A DNA stretch of 64,000 nt from Kalaharituber pfeilii (taxonomy: Eukaryota > Ascomycota > Pezizomycetes > Pezizales > Pezizaceae), in contig WHUZ01000020.1 in the NCBI GenBank assembly GCA_015179045.1, positions 731,061-795,060 of the forward strand. The letters run 5' to 3'. The first letter of the stretch is position 1. The number at the start of each line of letters is the position of its first letter. Both the position numbers and the translations under genes were made by a program. Under the pieces are notes generated by a model. It was not told the DNA's origin and did not search any database. It worked only from the letters and a program-made list of their open reading frames with translations. Of the stretch, positions 39,769-49,327 are shown piece after piece.

Positions 39769-40296
39769 CTAGCCCAGATCGAGGCTGGCGAACCATACCT
39801 TGAGTGGGTTGCCCTCTACTCCCTCCTGTTTCCACCCTTTCTCCTCTAAGTCCTCCCAGCACTGGCAGGTGACGAACTCACCACTCTCCTTCTTTCTCTT
39901 GGGCCGCTCCAGTTCGCCACACTCGAACACCACATGTTCTGCACTCCAAGCTGCTCCACAAGAGCACCGCACCTCCTTTCCACTGATTGTCCTTCTCCAC
40001 ATGGCTCCGCATTTCCCAGTCCGCAGCCAGGTGCAGTTGGTGAAGGCCCTTCTGCACCACTTCACGAACTTGCCCTTCCTGAACCCAGCTCGCTCCCTCT
40101 CCTCCTTTCTCTTTCGAACTAACTCCTGGCACAGTCCGCCCTCAGTGTCCTGCCCGTCGTACCTCATACAACTGGCTTCTTCTTTGGCTCTCTCATCCGC
40201 CATCTCATTGCCCTCTATCCCCACATGGGCCTTCACCCATGCAAGCCTCACAGCTCCGAGATCCCTCAAGTTCCGCCTACTTTCTGCCACGATGTT
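39769..40296 (-). pseudogene. clade-2 LINE ORF2 C-terminus
   Basis: An open frame to the TAG ending at 39769: ESRRNLRDLGAVRLAWVKAH, GNEMADERAKEE (last RNase H Asp), then VRCSCGAAWSAEHVVFECGE (C-C-H-C knuckle) and GNPLKVWFASLDLG. The upstream RNase H residues are lost at the insertion point. Confidence 0.75.
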
Positions 40297-40808
40297 TTTT
40301 TATTTTTTTTTTTATTTTTTTTTTTTATTATTATTATTTTTTTTTTTTCATTAATCGCATGCCGCCCTATGGGCTATGGCGATGTTTAGTTACAAATGGA
40401 ATTAAGGAAAATAAATGAAAAACAAAACCAATAAATAAACGGTGATCATGAAAGATAGGTGACTGTCTAGGCTCCATTATTTTCTTCCTGCCTATTCTAG
40501 TATTTCCCTCAAACTGTCTCCTTCCTCTTCCTTTCCCGTCTTGGGTGGCACCTTCAGATCCGTCTCCCCTCCCGGCCATCTCCTCTTCCATACCTCGCAC
40601 TCACTGAGTACATGAGCGGCATTCTCCAGGGCCTTGCCGCGCCACCAGCATTCCGGTGAGTCTGCCTTTCCGATCCGGTGTCTCCACTGTCTCAGCCCCT
40701 TGTCGCCTAGGATGCCTGCGATGGTTACTACAGCACGCCTGGTGACTAATCTCTGGAGGGGTCGGTATGTTAGCTGTAGCCGGTTTCTTTCGCTGGCCCT
40801 CTGTGCTC

Positions 40809-41345
40809 CAATGAATCCAACAGGCCGTGATCTGCATTGGACTGAAACCGCCTGGACCGGTCCAGGCCATTCAGGCCGGTTCAGGCCAATTAAACGAATC
40901 ACTCCACAGCTATCCAGGTGAATTGAGGCCAGCATTTACCAGATTGTTTGAGTATTTATATGAGTGGACTCTCCCGTATGTCTAGAATTTTAAACAGCAG
41001 CGGTCTACGACTTTTCTCAAGTATGTATCACACTTTGTATTCAAGTATATATACTAAGAAACATTTTAGAAATGATGGACCTTCCAGATAATACAACAGA
41101 CTGCACTCAATTCTTGGATGATGATACCTGATGCGCAATTGTCAATTACTGATAGTGGAAATATCGAGGACTATTAAAATCTAATTCACCTGGGTTAAAT
41201 TCCAAAATCGCTTGAATTTACGTAAATGGCCTGGTTGGCCTGGACCGGCCTGAATGGCCTGGGCCAGCCTGAATGGTCTGGACCGGCCTGATTGGCCTGG
41301 ACCGGCCTGGTTGGTCTGGACCGGCCTGGCCTGTTGGATTCATTG
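40809..41345. mobile_element. TIR element with GGCCTG sub-repeats, no TSD
   Basis: 18-bp TIRs CAATGAATCCAACAGGCC and its inverse, followed inside by many GGCCTGGACCGGCCTG-type repeats (strongest at 41225-41335) and an AT-rich core. The flanks do not match, and some 25 codons of the host LINE (between ADRS and AQRASERNRL) are missing. Confidence 0.65.
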
Positions 41346-41465
41346 TGGCGACCTGTCTGCTCTCTCGTTGCCCTCTAGGCCTCTGCGCCCTTTGAGCCAT
41401 ATCGCTGCCATATCCGTCCCCCCTCGGGCCACCCTGTCCTTCCAAGCTTTCCTCGCTAGGTCCAT

Positions 41466-41768
41466 CAGGCGAAGGGGACGGCCCTGAATGCAGGTGGTGC
41501 GGGGAGAAGGAAGAGACAACGAGTCATTTATTGGAGGAGTGCAGAGTGTGGAAGCGGAGGTGGCCAGGGGAGGAGGAGCATGTGAGACGGCCCCCTCGGG
41601 GAAAGGAGGGGGAGAGGGACCCGTTGAGCGAGTTGATATACATGCTTGGGGGATGAGTCGAGTCTCCGGAGGAAGTGCTACTCAGTTATCGTTATTAATC
41701 TCATGTAACAAATCTCGCCATAGCCCTTAGGGCGGCACGCGAGTATTGATATTAAGAAAAAAAAAAAA
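41466..41768 (+). mobile_element. clade-1 LINE 3' fragment, 13-bp TSD
   Basis: TCGCTAGGTCCAT is repeated at 41453-41465 and 41769-41781. It encodes GPECRWCGEKEETTSHLLEE-C...LSELIYMLGG, stop, then about 50 bp UTR, tail-1 and A-tail. Confidence 0.92.
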
Positions 41769-41929
41769 TCGCTAGGTCCATTTTGTCACAATAGTGACGA
41801 ATGGAGACATTCCGATATCGCCGTCTGGCAAGACAAGTGGTAAGATTTCAGCTCGACCTAGTTCCGTTGGGGTTGCAAATTTGGAAGGGGCAACGAGGTG
41901 TCAGATATATTGTGGTACGGGGCAGATTT

Positions 41930-41982
41930 TTTTTTTTAAAATATCACGTGACCGCGATTGCAGCTATTCGCGATGACAGGGC
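41930..41982 (-). mobile_element. micro-retroposon (tail-2 type), diverged
   Basis: The minus strand starts GCCCTGTCATCGCGAATAGC and ends CACGTGATATTTT plus A. Imperfect TSD GTACGGGGCAGAT / GTACAGTTGCAGAT. An older copy by its divergence. Confidence 0.7.
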
Positions 41983-42358
41983 CGTACAGTTGCAGATGAA
42001 TGGCACTTGTCACTACATTGCCCTGTGTATTTTTCGGAAAGGCAGCAGTTGGTATTACCATTAGTTCTATGAGGTATTCTGGTATGGATTTGGCTCGAAG
42101 GTGGGTGGAAGAAAGTTGCTTAGGGCAGTTATTGGGCGAAAGGTAGAAGATTTCGTAGGTGGATGCTCTCGTGACCAGATGAGGCCCTACATTTCGTTTT
42201 CTTGGCTCGATGCGTCTCTGTTTTTGCTTGTTATTCTCGATGCGTACCGAGCTTTTATTCATTTCGACTGATTCAGTGGTCGCATTAGTGACACGGCCAC
42301 CTGTGATATCACTTTCACCTAACTGGATTTCACATGAAACGAACAATATTGTGCACAT
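41936..42358 (-). CDS. possible hypothetical ORF, disrupted at its 3' end
   Basis: ATG at 42358, about 125 native codons (MCTILFVSCEIQLGESDITG; THLRAKSIPEYLIELMVIPT) before the micro-retroposon is reached at 41982. Beyond the insert the frame continues as YHNISDTSLPLPNLQPQRN, stop. No family recognised. It may be a chance ORF or the broken end of a real gene. Confidence 0.25.
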   Translation of the reverse strand: MCTILFVSCEIQLGESDITGGRVTNATTESVEMNKSSVRIENNKQKQRRIEPRKRNVGPHLVTRASTYEIFYLSPNNCPKQLSSTHLRAKSIPEYLIELMVIPTAAFPKNTQGNVVTSAIHLQLYGPVIANSCNRGHVIF

Positions 42359-42626
42359 CCTGGCCTACATGTGCCTACCAGTACGAAAGAGTAGGCACTG
42401 TGTATGAGCAGCGGGGCCCTGTACTATGAGTGGAGCTATGGACCATTAACGTTAGATACACGGGTAAAATAAACTTGAATGTTCCCTCGGGCCCTGTTTT
42501 TGAAAACTTTACAACCGCCCTCTACATATCTCCCTCCCTCGGAATTCTTCAATCTAGTGCCGCGACTCCTCAACTAGAAATTGCCCCTTAGTTCTACCCG
42601 CTAAGCGCACAAGGATGAAGCTGGGT

Positions 42627-43220
42627 TCAGGCACGATAATTGTCAGTACCTCCATCTCCCCCCGGTGGCTTAGTTTGTTGGGCCGCCTCCAGCTGGGACC
42701 CGATCTCGATTACCCTTTCCTTCCAACTTTCATAGTTGCTCTCCTTCTCTGCGGGGTCTCCTATTAGAGCAATCCCCAGTTCGTGCTTCAAGCCATATTT
42801 GAGTATGTTGGGTAGGTCAAACTCTGGAATTCTTGCATTGTAATTCAGGATCTCGGCCTCTCTGAAGTACTCACGAATGGGTCCAGTCTGTCTGAGCTTT
42901 TTCAGAGCACTGGCTGACCCAATATCTTTAGCTGGGTCAGCGAAGATGGTTCGTAGCATTTTGTACGCCTCTCCTGGAGTAGAAATTTTGTCCCTGGTAC
43001 AGCGCCACCAGGTAAGGGCTCTGCCTCGTAGTGTAGCACCGAGCAGGAGCAGGAGGTCGTCGGGATGCGTAATCTGTTTTATTTTCGCATATTGGCCTAC
43101 AGAAAATAGGAAGTCGTCTACGTCGAGGATATCTGGGTCACCATCGAACAGGGGAAGGTCGAGATTGACGCTCGCAAGCTGGCGGAGGCTTTCGTCCGAG
43201 TCGCTTCGGTTAGCTGACAT
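42627..43220 (-). CDS. intact retrotransposon gag-domain protein, 197 aa
   Basis: ATG at 43220 (CGCAGATGTC), uninterrupted to a stop at 42627. Residues about 20-160 match the retrotransposon gag core (PF03732-type): LPLFDGDPDILDVDDFLFSV; DDLLLLLGATLRGRALTWWR; APF-like YKMLRTIF; LKKLRQTGPIREYFREAEIL. It ends GGDGGTDNYRA without a CCHC knuckle. No protease, RT or integrase follows. Downstream, a purine tract (CCGAGGGAGGGAGATAT on minus, about 42528) could be an old polypurine tract. It is either a gag-only non-autonomous element or a co-opted gag. Confidence 0.65.
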   Translation of the reverse strand: MSANRSDSDESLRQLASVNLDLPLFDGDPDILDVDDFLFSVGQYAKIKQITHPDDLLLLLGATLRGRALTWWRCTRDKISTPGEAYKMLRTIFADPAKDIGSASALKKLRQTGPIREYFREAEILNYNARIPEFDLPNILKYGLKHELGIALIGDPAEKESNYESWKERVIEIGSQLEAAQQTKPPGGDGGTDNYRA

Positions 43221-43642
43221 CTGCGTCCAAGTGCCACGTGAGGACAGAGTGACTAGGTAGGAGTGAAGTAGGATTAAAAGAAGTTAACGCGTTTGTGATA
43301 GGGGCGGCGGCGAACTGGATTCTATGCTTGCGCGATGAAGGTCAGAATGAGAATGGTCGTGAAACAAGTGGATTTCCCTATGCCGCTATATGCATATTAC
43401 ATAAGTCAGGCCACCAGTATCTGAGAGACATGGGTAGCGGCTAAACACATGCTGCGTCATCATGAAGCTGCAGTATTCTGTGGGAATTACTATTCGGCCA
43501 AGGCCAAAAGACGATTTACAAACACAGCATCCTCAAGCGCTAGCCCCTCCGTTATGAATAGAATGTGGCCTTGCTGCTGGAGGTAATGTCGTTTGCGTGC
43601 ATCCCAAGAGTTGAGCTGGGTTCCATTATAGCTGCGCAACAG
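43221..43642. other. upstream flank of the gag ORF, nothing recognised
   Basis: No ORF or repeat pair found. A 5' LTR was looked for and not seen. Confidence 0.35.
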
Positions 43643-43812
43643 GATTAGTAAGCTGGGAGGGGTTAGGGGAGCCTTGCATCAATGCAATAAGGGTTGGAGA
43701 CCGAAGGTACGCAATTGGATAGTATTAGATTAGTAAGCTGGGAGGGGTTAGGGGAGCCTTGCATCAATGCAATAAGGGTTGGAGACCGAAGGTACGCAAT
43801 TGGATAGTATTA
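43643..43812. repeat. perfect 85-bp tandem duplication
   Basis: 43643-43727 (GATTAGTAAGCTGGGAGGGG...) is followed directly by an identical copy at 43728-43812. No difference seen between units. Confidence 0.95.
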
Positions 43813-44335
43813 GATATAAAAAGCATGAATTCGTTTAATTAAAGTCTATACAACTGGTTTTTAAATAAGTATTTAAAGGTTCTGCAGTTTTTAAAAAAAT
43901 CTAGTAATATATTTATTAATAATTATAAGAAAATAACATATAAGTAAAATATAGTTTATATAGCATTTGCACTCGGTATGAGTTGTGAGTTGGTTTTTCT
44001 GAGTGAGTCGGATTTTGGGTTGGTTTGTCACACCGTAAAACGTACCCGACTTGGCTGCCGAGTGAGCCGGTATGAGTTGTATGTACGGCGTGACTGAGTC
44101 GGTGTAATGTCGGCAGTGGGCTTGGGCGAAGGCCTTGCTAAGGGGTACAGTCAGCTTGGGTATCAGCAGTGGGTCGGCGGCTATGGGTTGAGGACTACGG
44201 CGGCGGCAGTGGCGGCTCAGCAGCTAGGGGTCATGGACTATAGCGATGGTAGCGGCGGAGGAGTAGGAGAAACCAGACGGGTCTAATGATCAACAAGATA
44301 ACGGACAAGGAGAAGAAGAGCTATCTACAGAGGTG
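43813..44335. other. AT-rich then G-rich spacer
   Basis: 43813-43960 is AT-rich; 43965-44280 has GAGTCGG/GAGCCGG and GGCGGCAGT-rich sequence. No supported gene. Confidence 0.35.
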
Positions 44336-44400
44336 GACCTGACACACCTCTACAACCTCCTCGGGCCACGTCCAACATCACGTGACCGAGGCCGTATCTT

Positions 44401-44403
<3 letters not shown>

Positions 44404-44435
<32 letters not shown>

Positions 44436-44498
44436 TGATTACTCGCATGCCGCCTTCTAGGCTATGGAGAGGATTTAAATACATAACAACGAATAAAC
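44404..44498 (-). mobile_element. tail-1 insertion
   Basis: About 30 T, GTGATTACTCGCATGCCGCC, hairpin, GGATTTAAATACATAAC. It interrupts the ORF1-type sequence shared with 27830-27870. TSD not evident. Confidence 0.75.
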
Positions 44499-44571
44499 AG
44501 CCAGACGCCGTAGCGAGACGCAGACCACGGGAAACGACGCCCCCCGGCCCGACGGTCGCGGGGAACCCAAG

Positions 44572-44926
44572 TAGTGAGCGGCACGAGCCGAGCCAGCTCG
44601 AGCCAGCTCGAGCTCAAACGAGCCAAGATCATGCTTGTGTTTTTCTTGACAGCTCGCTAAAATGCTTAGCCAGTGCAAGGTTTCATAAACTGTAAATATC
44701 TAATATAGTAATAATTAGAGACTTGGAGCTCATTCTGACCTACGAACAACTTCGAAATGCACAATTTAGCTGATAGTAGTGAGAAAGATGAGAATTTAGC
44801 TTAGTTTAGTTTAGTTTGTCAATATTATGTATATAATCAATCCAGGCTCGAGCTGAGCTCACTTACTCACGAGCTGGCTCGAGCTCACCTTCCAGGTCGG
44901 CTCGAGCTAGCTCGTGCCGCTCACTA
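44572..44926. mobile_element. hAT-type MITE, 355 bp, perfect 8-bp TSD
   Basis: TIRs TAGTGAGCGGCACGAGC / GCTCGTGCCGCTCACTA. AACCCAAG at 44564-44571 and 44927-44934. One extra AGCTCGAGCC unit compared with 39407-39751. Confidence 0.92.
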
Positions 44927-45309
44927 AACCCAAGGACTCATTCAGAATCGACGAAACAGACACCTTCATCACGAACTACGTTCAAGACAGCTGAAATTCC
45001 ACTCAGATCTGAGACTCAGACAGCACGCGCTCTCGCCAGAGCCTACACCTTCACAACCCGCGGGGGGCCCGCAAGACCCCATTGACGGCGACACACACCT
45101 ACGAAATTACCATCCAGGTGGACAAAGGAAAACAGTTCGATATCAATATCCTGGAAGACGCAGGAGGACCCGGTTAGCGACCCAATAAGGGGACGGGATC
45201 ACATATCACACCGACAGGAGCGGCATAACCAGTAGCCCGTGAAAGCACACCAGACGCAGCACGAATCGACACGCCACGAACCGGCCACAGGGAGGGGCAA
45301 GCCACGGAG

Positions 45310-46995
45310 ATGCCGCGGACGACAGTAACTGCAGGACGGAAGACCGAGAAGAGGGTGAATGGGGTGCACATGCACGCAATTGAGAATTGGCAGGCACACC
45401 AGGATTTGAAGTTTATCGCGGAAGACAAACAGTGGACACTACACAAGTTCCACGAGATAATTAGATGTGAGAAGATGGATGGGTCGAGGACGAGGTTGAG
45501 ACAGGCAATAGACAACGCGGTGGCGCGGAGGCAGGCAGGAAACGGGAAGGATTACGAGGTAAGAGAGACGAAGGAGATTACGGTGAAGGACATAGAGGAG
45601 GGGAGGGTGGGAACCCAAAGAATTATAGAGTTTATCGAGAAGAGCGTGGCACTGGGAAGTGAGGAGTCAGGAGAATTCGTGGGGGAGAGTATAACGGTCG
45701 CCCAGAGAACAGGAGGCGGTCCGGACACGTTCATTAGAAGCTCGTACGAGGAGGAGTGGAGCGGGTGTACATTGGGTACGAAACAGCCTACGGCGGAAGA
45801 GGTGCAGGATGAGTATGACACAAGAGGTTGTGACAGCGAGGAAGGCGGCACGGGTACGACGACACAGGTCCCGGACAGCCAGACGGTCGGAGGAGTAAGA
45901 CCAACGACACCGGACAGACCCCTGATACCAGACGTCGACGATAGCCAACACGAGGAAGGATACCTCATTGACACGGTGAACGGGACGGCGAAACAAGCAA
46001 GGGACTGGGAGGCTAAGATGATCTCGGGAAGAGTCAAGAGGGAGACGGTGGAGTTCATGGGGACGTCGATGGCCGAGGCCCTAAGGGTTTGGCCAAGAGG
46101 TTTGGGTTGGAGAGGTGGAGGAGAGAGACAGAAGAGGGGTTAAGGATGTGGGTGGAAAAGACGGCCAGGGAATACTGGAAACTGAGAGAGGAGCGTAGGG
46201 AGACGGAGTTGGAGTTGTCAATTGGCGCGCGGCTACAGATACTCGAAGAGTGCTTGATTTGGAAGATGGTCAACAGAATGGCGGCAGATAGGAAGATGAT
46301 GCTTCGTCAGGACATTGATATGAGGGTAAGCAGGCTGCCAGAACAAGAGGCGGTGACGGAAATGGTGAAGGGCCTGCAAGAGAACGAGGTCAGGGACTTG
46401 CACACGAGAATGTCGGAGACGATGATGGCTCTACGACGGGATTTCTCCGAGATGCAGAAGAAGCTGACAGGGATGATGGAAATGATGAGGGACAGGCTCC
46501 CAAGGTACCCGGAAATGGACTTCCCAGAGGTTTTTGAGGGTCCAGGGCCGGAGATCCCAAACGGGAGGGACGAAGGAAGCGAGTCCGATAGGTGGCCGAA
46601 GAAGAGGAAGAAGATGAGGAAGGGAAATGCGGAAACACCGGTTTTGGGGGGAGATACTAGGAGGGAGGGGCAAGGCATTACACCGTTAGACGCAAGCACG
46701 CCTCTAGTTAATGCACCGAAAGCAAAACACACCTCCGGCCAATGCACCGAAGGGGCCCACAAAGGTGATCAACAAGAATAAGGGCGAGACCGGCTCGGGG
46801 GCAGCAAGGAGGGAGAAGGGGAAGGAAAAAGGAAAGTCCGACATAGGGGGAGGCAGTAATAAGGAGGAGGCGAGAGAGAGAGATGATGAAGAGAGGGACA
46901 CGCCGATGCCAGATGCACTGAGAGAAGAAGGGAAGAAGAGGATGGAGGCAGAAACGCCCCAAGAGGGGCGAGGAACGCAACATACACCGGGGTAG
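45310..46995 (+). pseudogene. LINE ORF1 with coiled coil, two frameshifts
   Basis: Frame 1 from the ATG at 45310 to about 46090 (MPRTTVTAGRKTEKRVNGVH; acidic middle), a shift near 46075-46095, a second frame to about 46700 with a strong heptad region (WRRETEEGLRMWVEKTAREY; MRLSEQE-like; MRRDF-SEMQKKLTGMMEMM), then a shift back to a Lys/Glu-rich tail ending at 46995. After that, RTERVISPEKSEWRGKDLWQ is readable. It resembles the gag-like ORF1 of Tad-clade LINEs. Start and end are approximate. Confidence 0.55.
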
Positions 46996-47367
46996 GGAGG
47001 ACTGCCCAGGGGGGACAGACAGTGAATTTGAGGAACAAGAGAACGGAGAGGGTGATATCACCGGAGAAGAGTGAGTGGAGAGGGAAGGACTTATGGCAGG
47101 CGAGGCTACTCGGCATACCAAACTGGAAGATGAATGGCAGGGACCCGAGCGCCGCCAACGGGAAGCTGGAGAGGTTCAGGTAGAATAAACCGCCAGCTAG
47201 GGAAGGACGCCCCATACATGATTAGGAGAATAATTCCAGACAGGGAGTTTCCTCATAAAAGGATTTTGATGATGGCCGACACCTAGAATAAGGAAGGCCT
47301 AAGGAGTTTAGAACACCTACAGGAAGCGATTAGGAGAGCCGGATCTAGTGCAAGAGTAGACTAGGGC

Positions 47368-48181
47368 CAGTGTTCCCAACCGGCCTGGGCAGTTTCAGAC
47401 CGTCCAGACTGCCCAGGCCGCCAAGGCCATTCAGGCCGTTCAAGCAATTTCAGGGGCAGGAGGGCTGGTTACGAGGCTATTTCAGGAGGTCACCTTCAGG
47501 TTACTTGGACACAGATTTAATATGAACCTTTCAATATTTTCGGATAACTATCTAGACTTTTTTTGGTTGAGCAGCGCTTCTCGCAGGTATTCAGGTAAGT
47601 AATTTTTTTTTGTATTGCTTGACTATACTAATTTCTTATTAGTATTGCAGAAAGACAGACATTCTAACTACCAGTACTAGCGATGATGATTTCTTTAGTA
47701 TTCTACTATTCTTTACTCTCTATAGTACAGTTCAAGTTTTGATTGTACATTAACAATTCTCTGCAGTCCAATCTGATGCTAATATCAAGTCTGGTAAAAT
47801 TTGGATTACAAAAATCTAGTACAATAAAGTTGGATTTAATACTATGGTAAAGCTATATATAGTTATTAGAAAGTAGTACCAGTAGTATAAAATTAGCAAG
47901 TAAAATCCTAAATATTAGAGAATAAGGTATATATAAAATTTAGAATACATTTTATATATAGCTAGCTACTATATAACTTAACTTATTCTACAACCTAAAT
48001 GATCTAGACTAGCTTAAATAGTCTAAATGAACTAGATTAACCTAGGCAGTATAGGCTAGCCTGAATTATTTAGGCTACGTGACCTAATATAAGTAGACCT
48101 TGTAGCCAGTCTAGATTTCTATGGTTTAAGCTAGCTAAGCTATATTCTTAGCTTAGCTTAGCTAGTCTATTAGGAATACTG
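47368..48181. mobile_element. hAT-like element, RIPped on its right side
   Basis: Left end CAGTGTTCCCAACCGGCC; right end reads TAGTCTATTAGGAATACTG, the same TIR after C/T and G/A change. TSD ACTAGGGC (47360-47367) and ACTAAAGT (48182-48189) differ only by such transitions. The left 100 bp is GC-rich with GGCC/GGCCGTT repeats; the right part (GACTAGCTTAAATAGTCTAA...) is their AT-shifted counterpart. Confidence 0.7.
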
Positions 48182-49327
48182 ACTAAAGTAAGCAAATAGT
48201 GAAGATAGTTATATTTAATATAGTAAATTGAAAGTTACTAAATAAAATAAATAGAGATTTATAGAAAGAAAATAAAAGTATAGTAGACCTAAAAAGAGCA
48301 AGAAGACTAATATATATTAGTAAAAAATAAGTTATATTATAATATACTACTTAGTACTATAATAGATAGTTTATGCCTTAAATGCCCTAAGTACTCTATA
48401 TATTCTTAATCTTATTACCTCATAATAGATATGCTTTATACTTTTTAATCTTCCAATAACTTTATTATTTCTTTACTACTTTTATACTCTATAAAATCAA
48501 TTTTTTACCTTAGTATATACTTAGTATTATAAAATTTAGTTTTATACTCCTAGTATATATAATATAAGTAATTCTACTACTAGCATTATGATATATTCAA
48601 GTCTTCTATAATATCTACAATGCAAGTAATTTTGCTACTACTATTATAATATATATAATATATTCAAAATATACTTCATTTAATATATATACTCTATATA
48701 CTTATTTTTTTTTTTTACTTCAATACTTATATACTATCTAATGGGCTATGGGAAGAGTCTTTATTAATGAACAAATAAATACTGACAAAACTAATATAAC
48801 TATTAACTTAAATATATGTAGTATCTACAAACTCCTCTATAATATAGATAGCACTTAGTATAATCTCCTACTTCTGTCTTTTCTCTAACTTATACTAAAT
48901 TAACCTGTATCACTATCTACTAAGGCTTACCTTCTCAATATCTATCTCTCTTCCTAAATAAATCACTTCCAAACTAGTTTTCTTACCTTTTCTCTCTAGT
49001 ATATTCTTCTGTTTTAGCTAGTAAATCTACTTGATCTTGCCTAGCTACTTATTTGGAGCTTCCAACTATTGTTTGATCTTTTATAAGTCCTTTATTAGTA
49101 TGATACTATACATTATAATACTAGCTTAAATTATAATAGAGGTGAGATAGAAATAGAAGAAAAGAAGAGAGAGAATAAAAGAGAAAAACTCTCTAAAATT
49201 AATATATAGACTACTGGAGAAGTTAGAAGATAGAGTAGGAAGGTTAATAGACTTACTAGATAGTAAGAGACTAAGGGTATAGAAATAGTATATAAGAGAA
49301 GATAATAGACTAAAGTATAGGTAGTAT
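48182..49327. other. AT-rich RIP-like zone with LINE remnants
   Basis: No ORF of note. A decayed inverted tail-1 is at about 48706-48770 (poly(T), ACTTCAATACTTATATACTA, then CTAATGGGCTATGGG). The strand shows almost only TA/AT-rich codons, and C is mostly gone. It ends at the LTR of gypsy A. Confidence 0.6.

Larger units (their letters stand above)
39288..40296 (-). mobile_element. clade-2 LINE 3' part with nested hAT MITE
   Basis: 3' end GGGTCCCTGCCATAGGCTGG...GGGGTTATGTGATT (minus), about 70 bp UTR, MITE at 39407-39751, then ORF2 C-terminus. Broken on the right by the poly(T) of another LINE. Confidence 0.75.
40297..41785 (-). mobile_element. clade-1 LINE 3' part with two nested inserts
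   Basis: A long interrupted poly(T) (40297-40350), tail-1, UTR, then ORF2 C-terminus on minus: ILGDKGLRQWRHRIGKADSP; CWWRGKALENAAHVLSEC (first knuckle Cys pair changed to CWWR); upstream part WKDRVARGGTDMAAIWLKG, GNERADRS (41346-41465). It is split by 40809-41345 and by 41466-41768. Its 5' end is near 41785. Confidence 0.7.
44336..47360 (+). mobile_element. clade-2 LINE, ORF1 region, plus strand
   Basis: Long GC-rich region with degenerate ORF1, homologous at its left end to 27795-27925 (inverted). It is split at 44404-44500 by an inverted tail-1 and at 44572-44926 by a hAT MITE. ORF2 is absent; a hAT-like element begins at 47368. The assignment to clade 2 is an inference from composition and ORF1 type. 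Confidence 0.5.

Noticed and set aside
46075..46110. Programmed frameshift in the coiled-coil ORF1 (GGGTTTG)
   Set aside because: The heptamer is not in the register needed for the observed frame change, and a second unrelated shift near 46700 shows plain decay.
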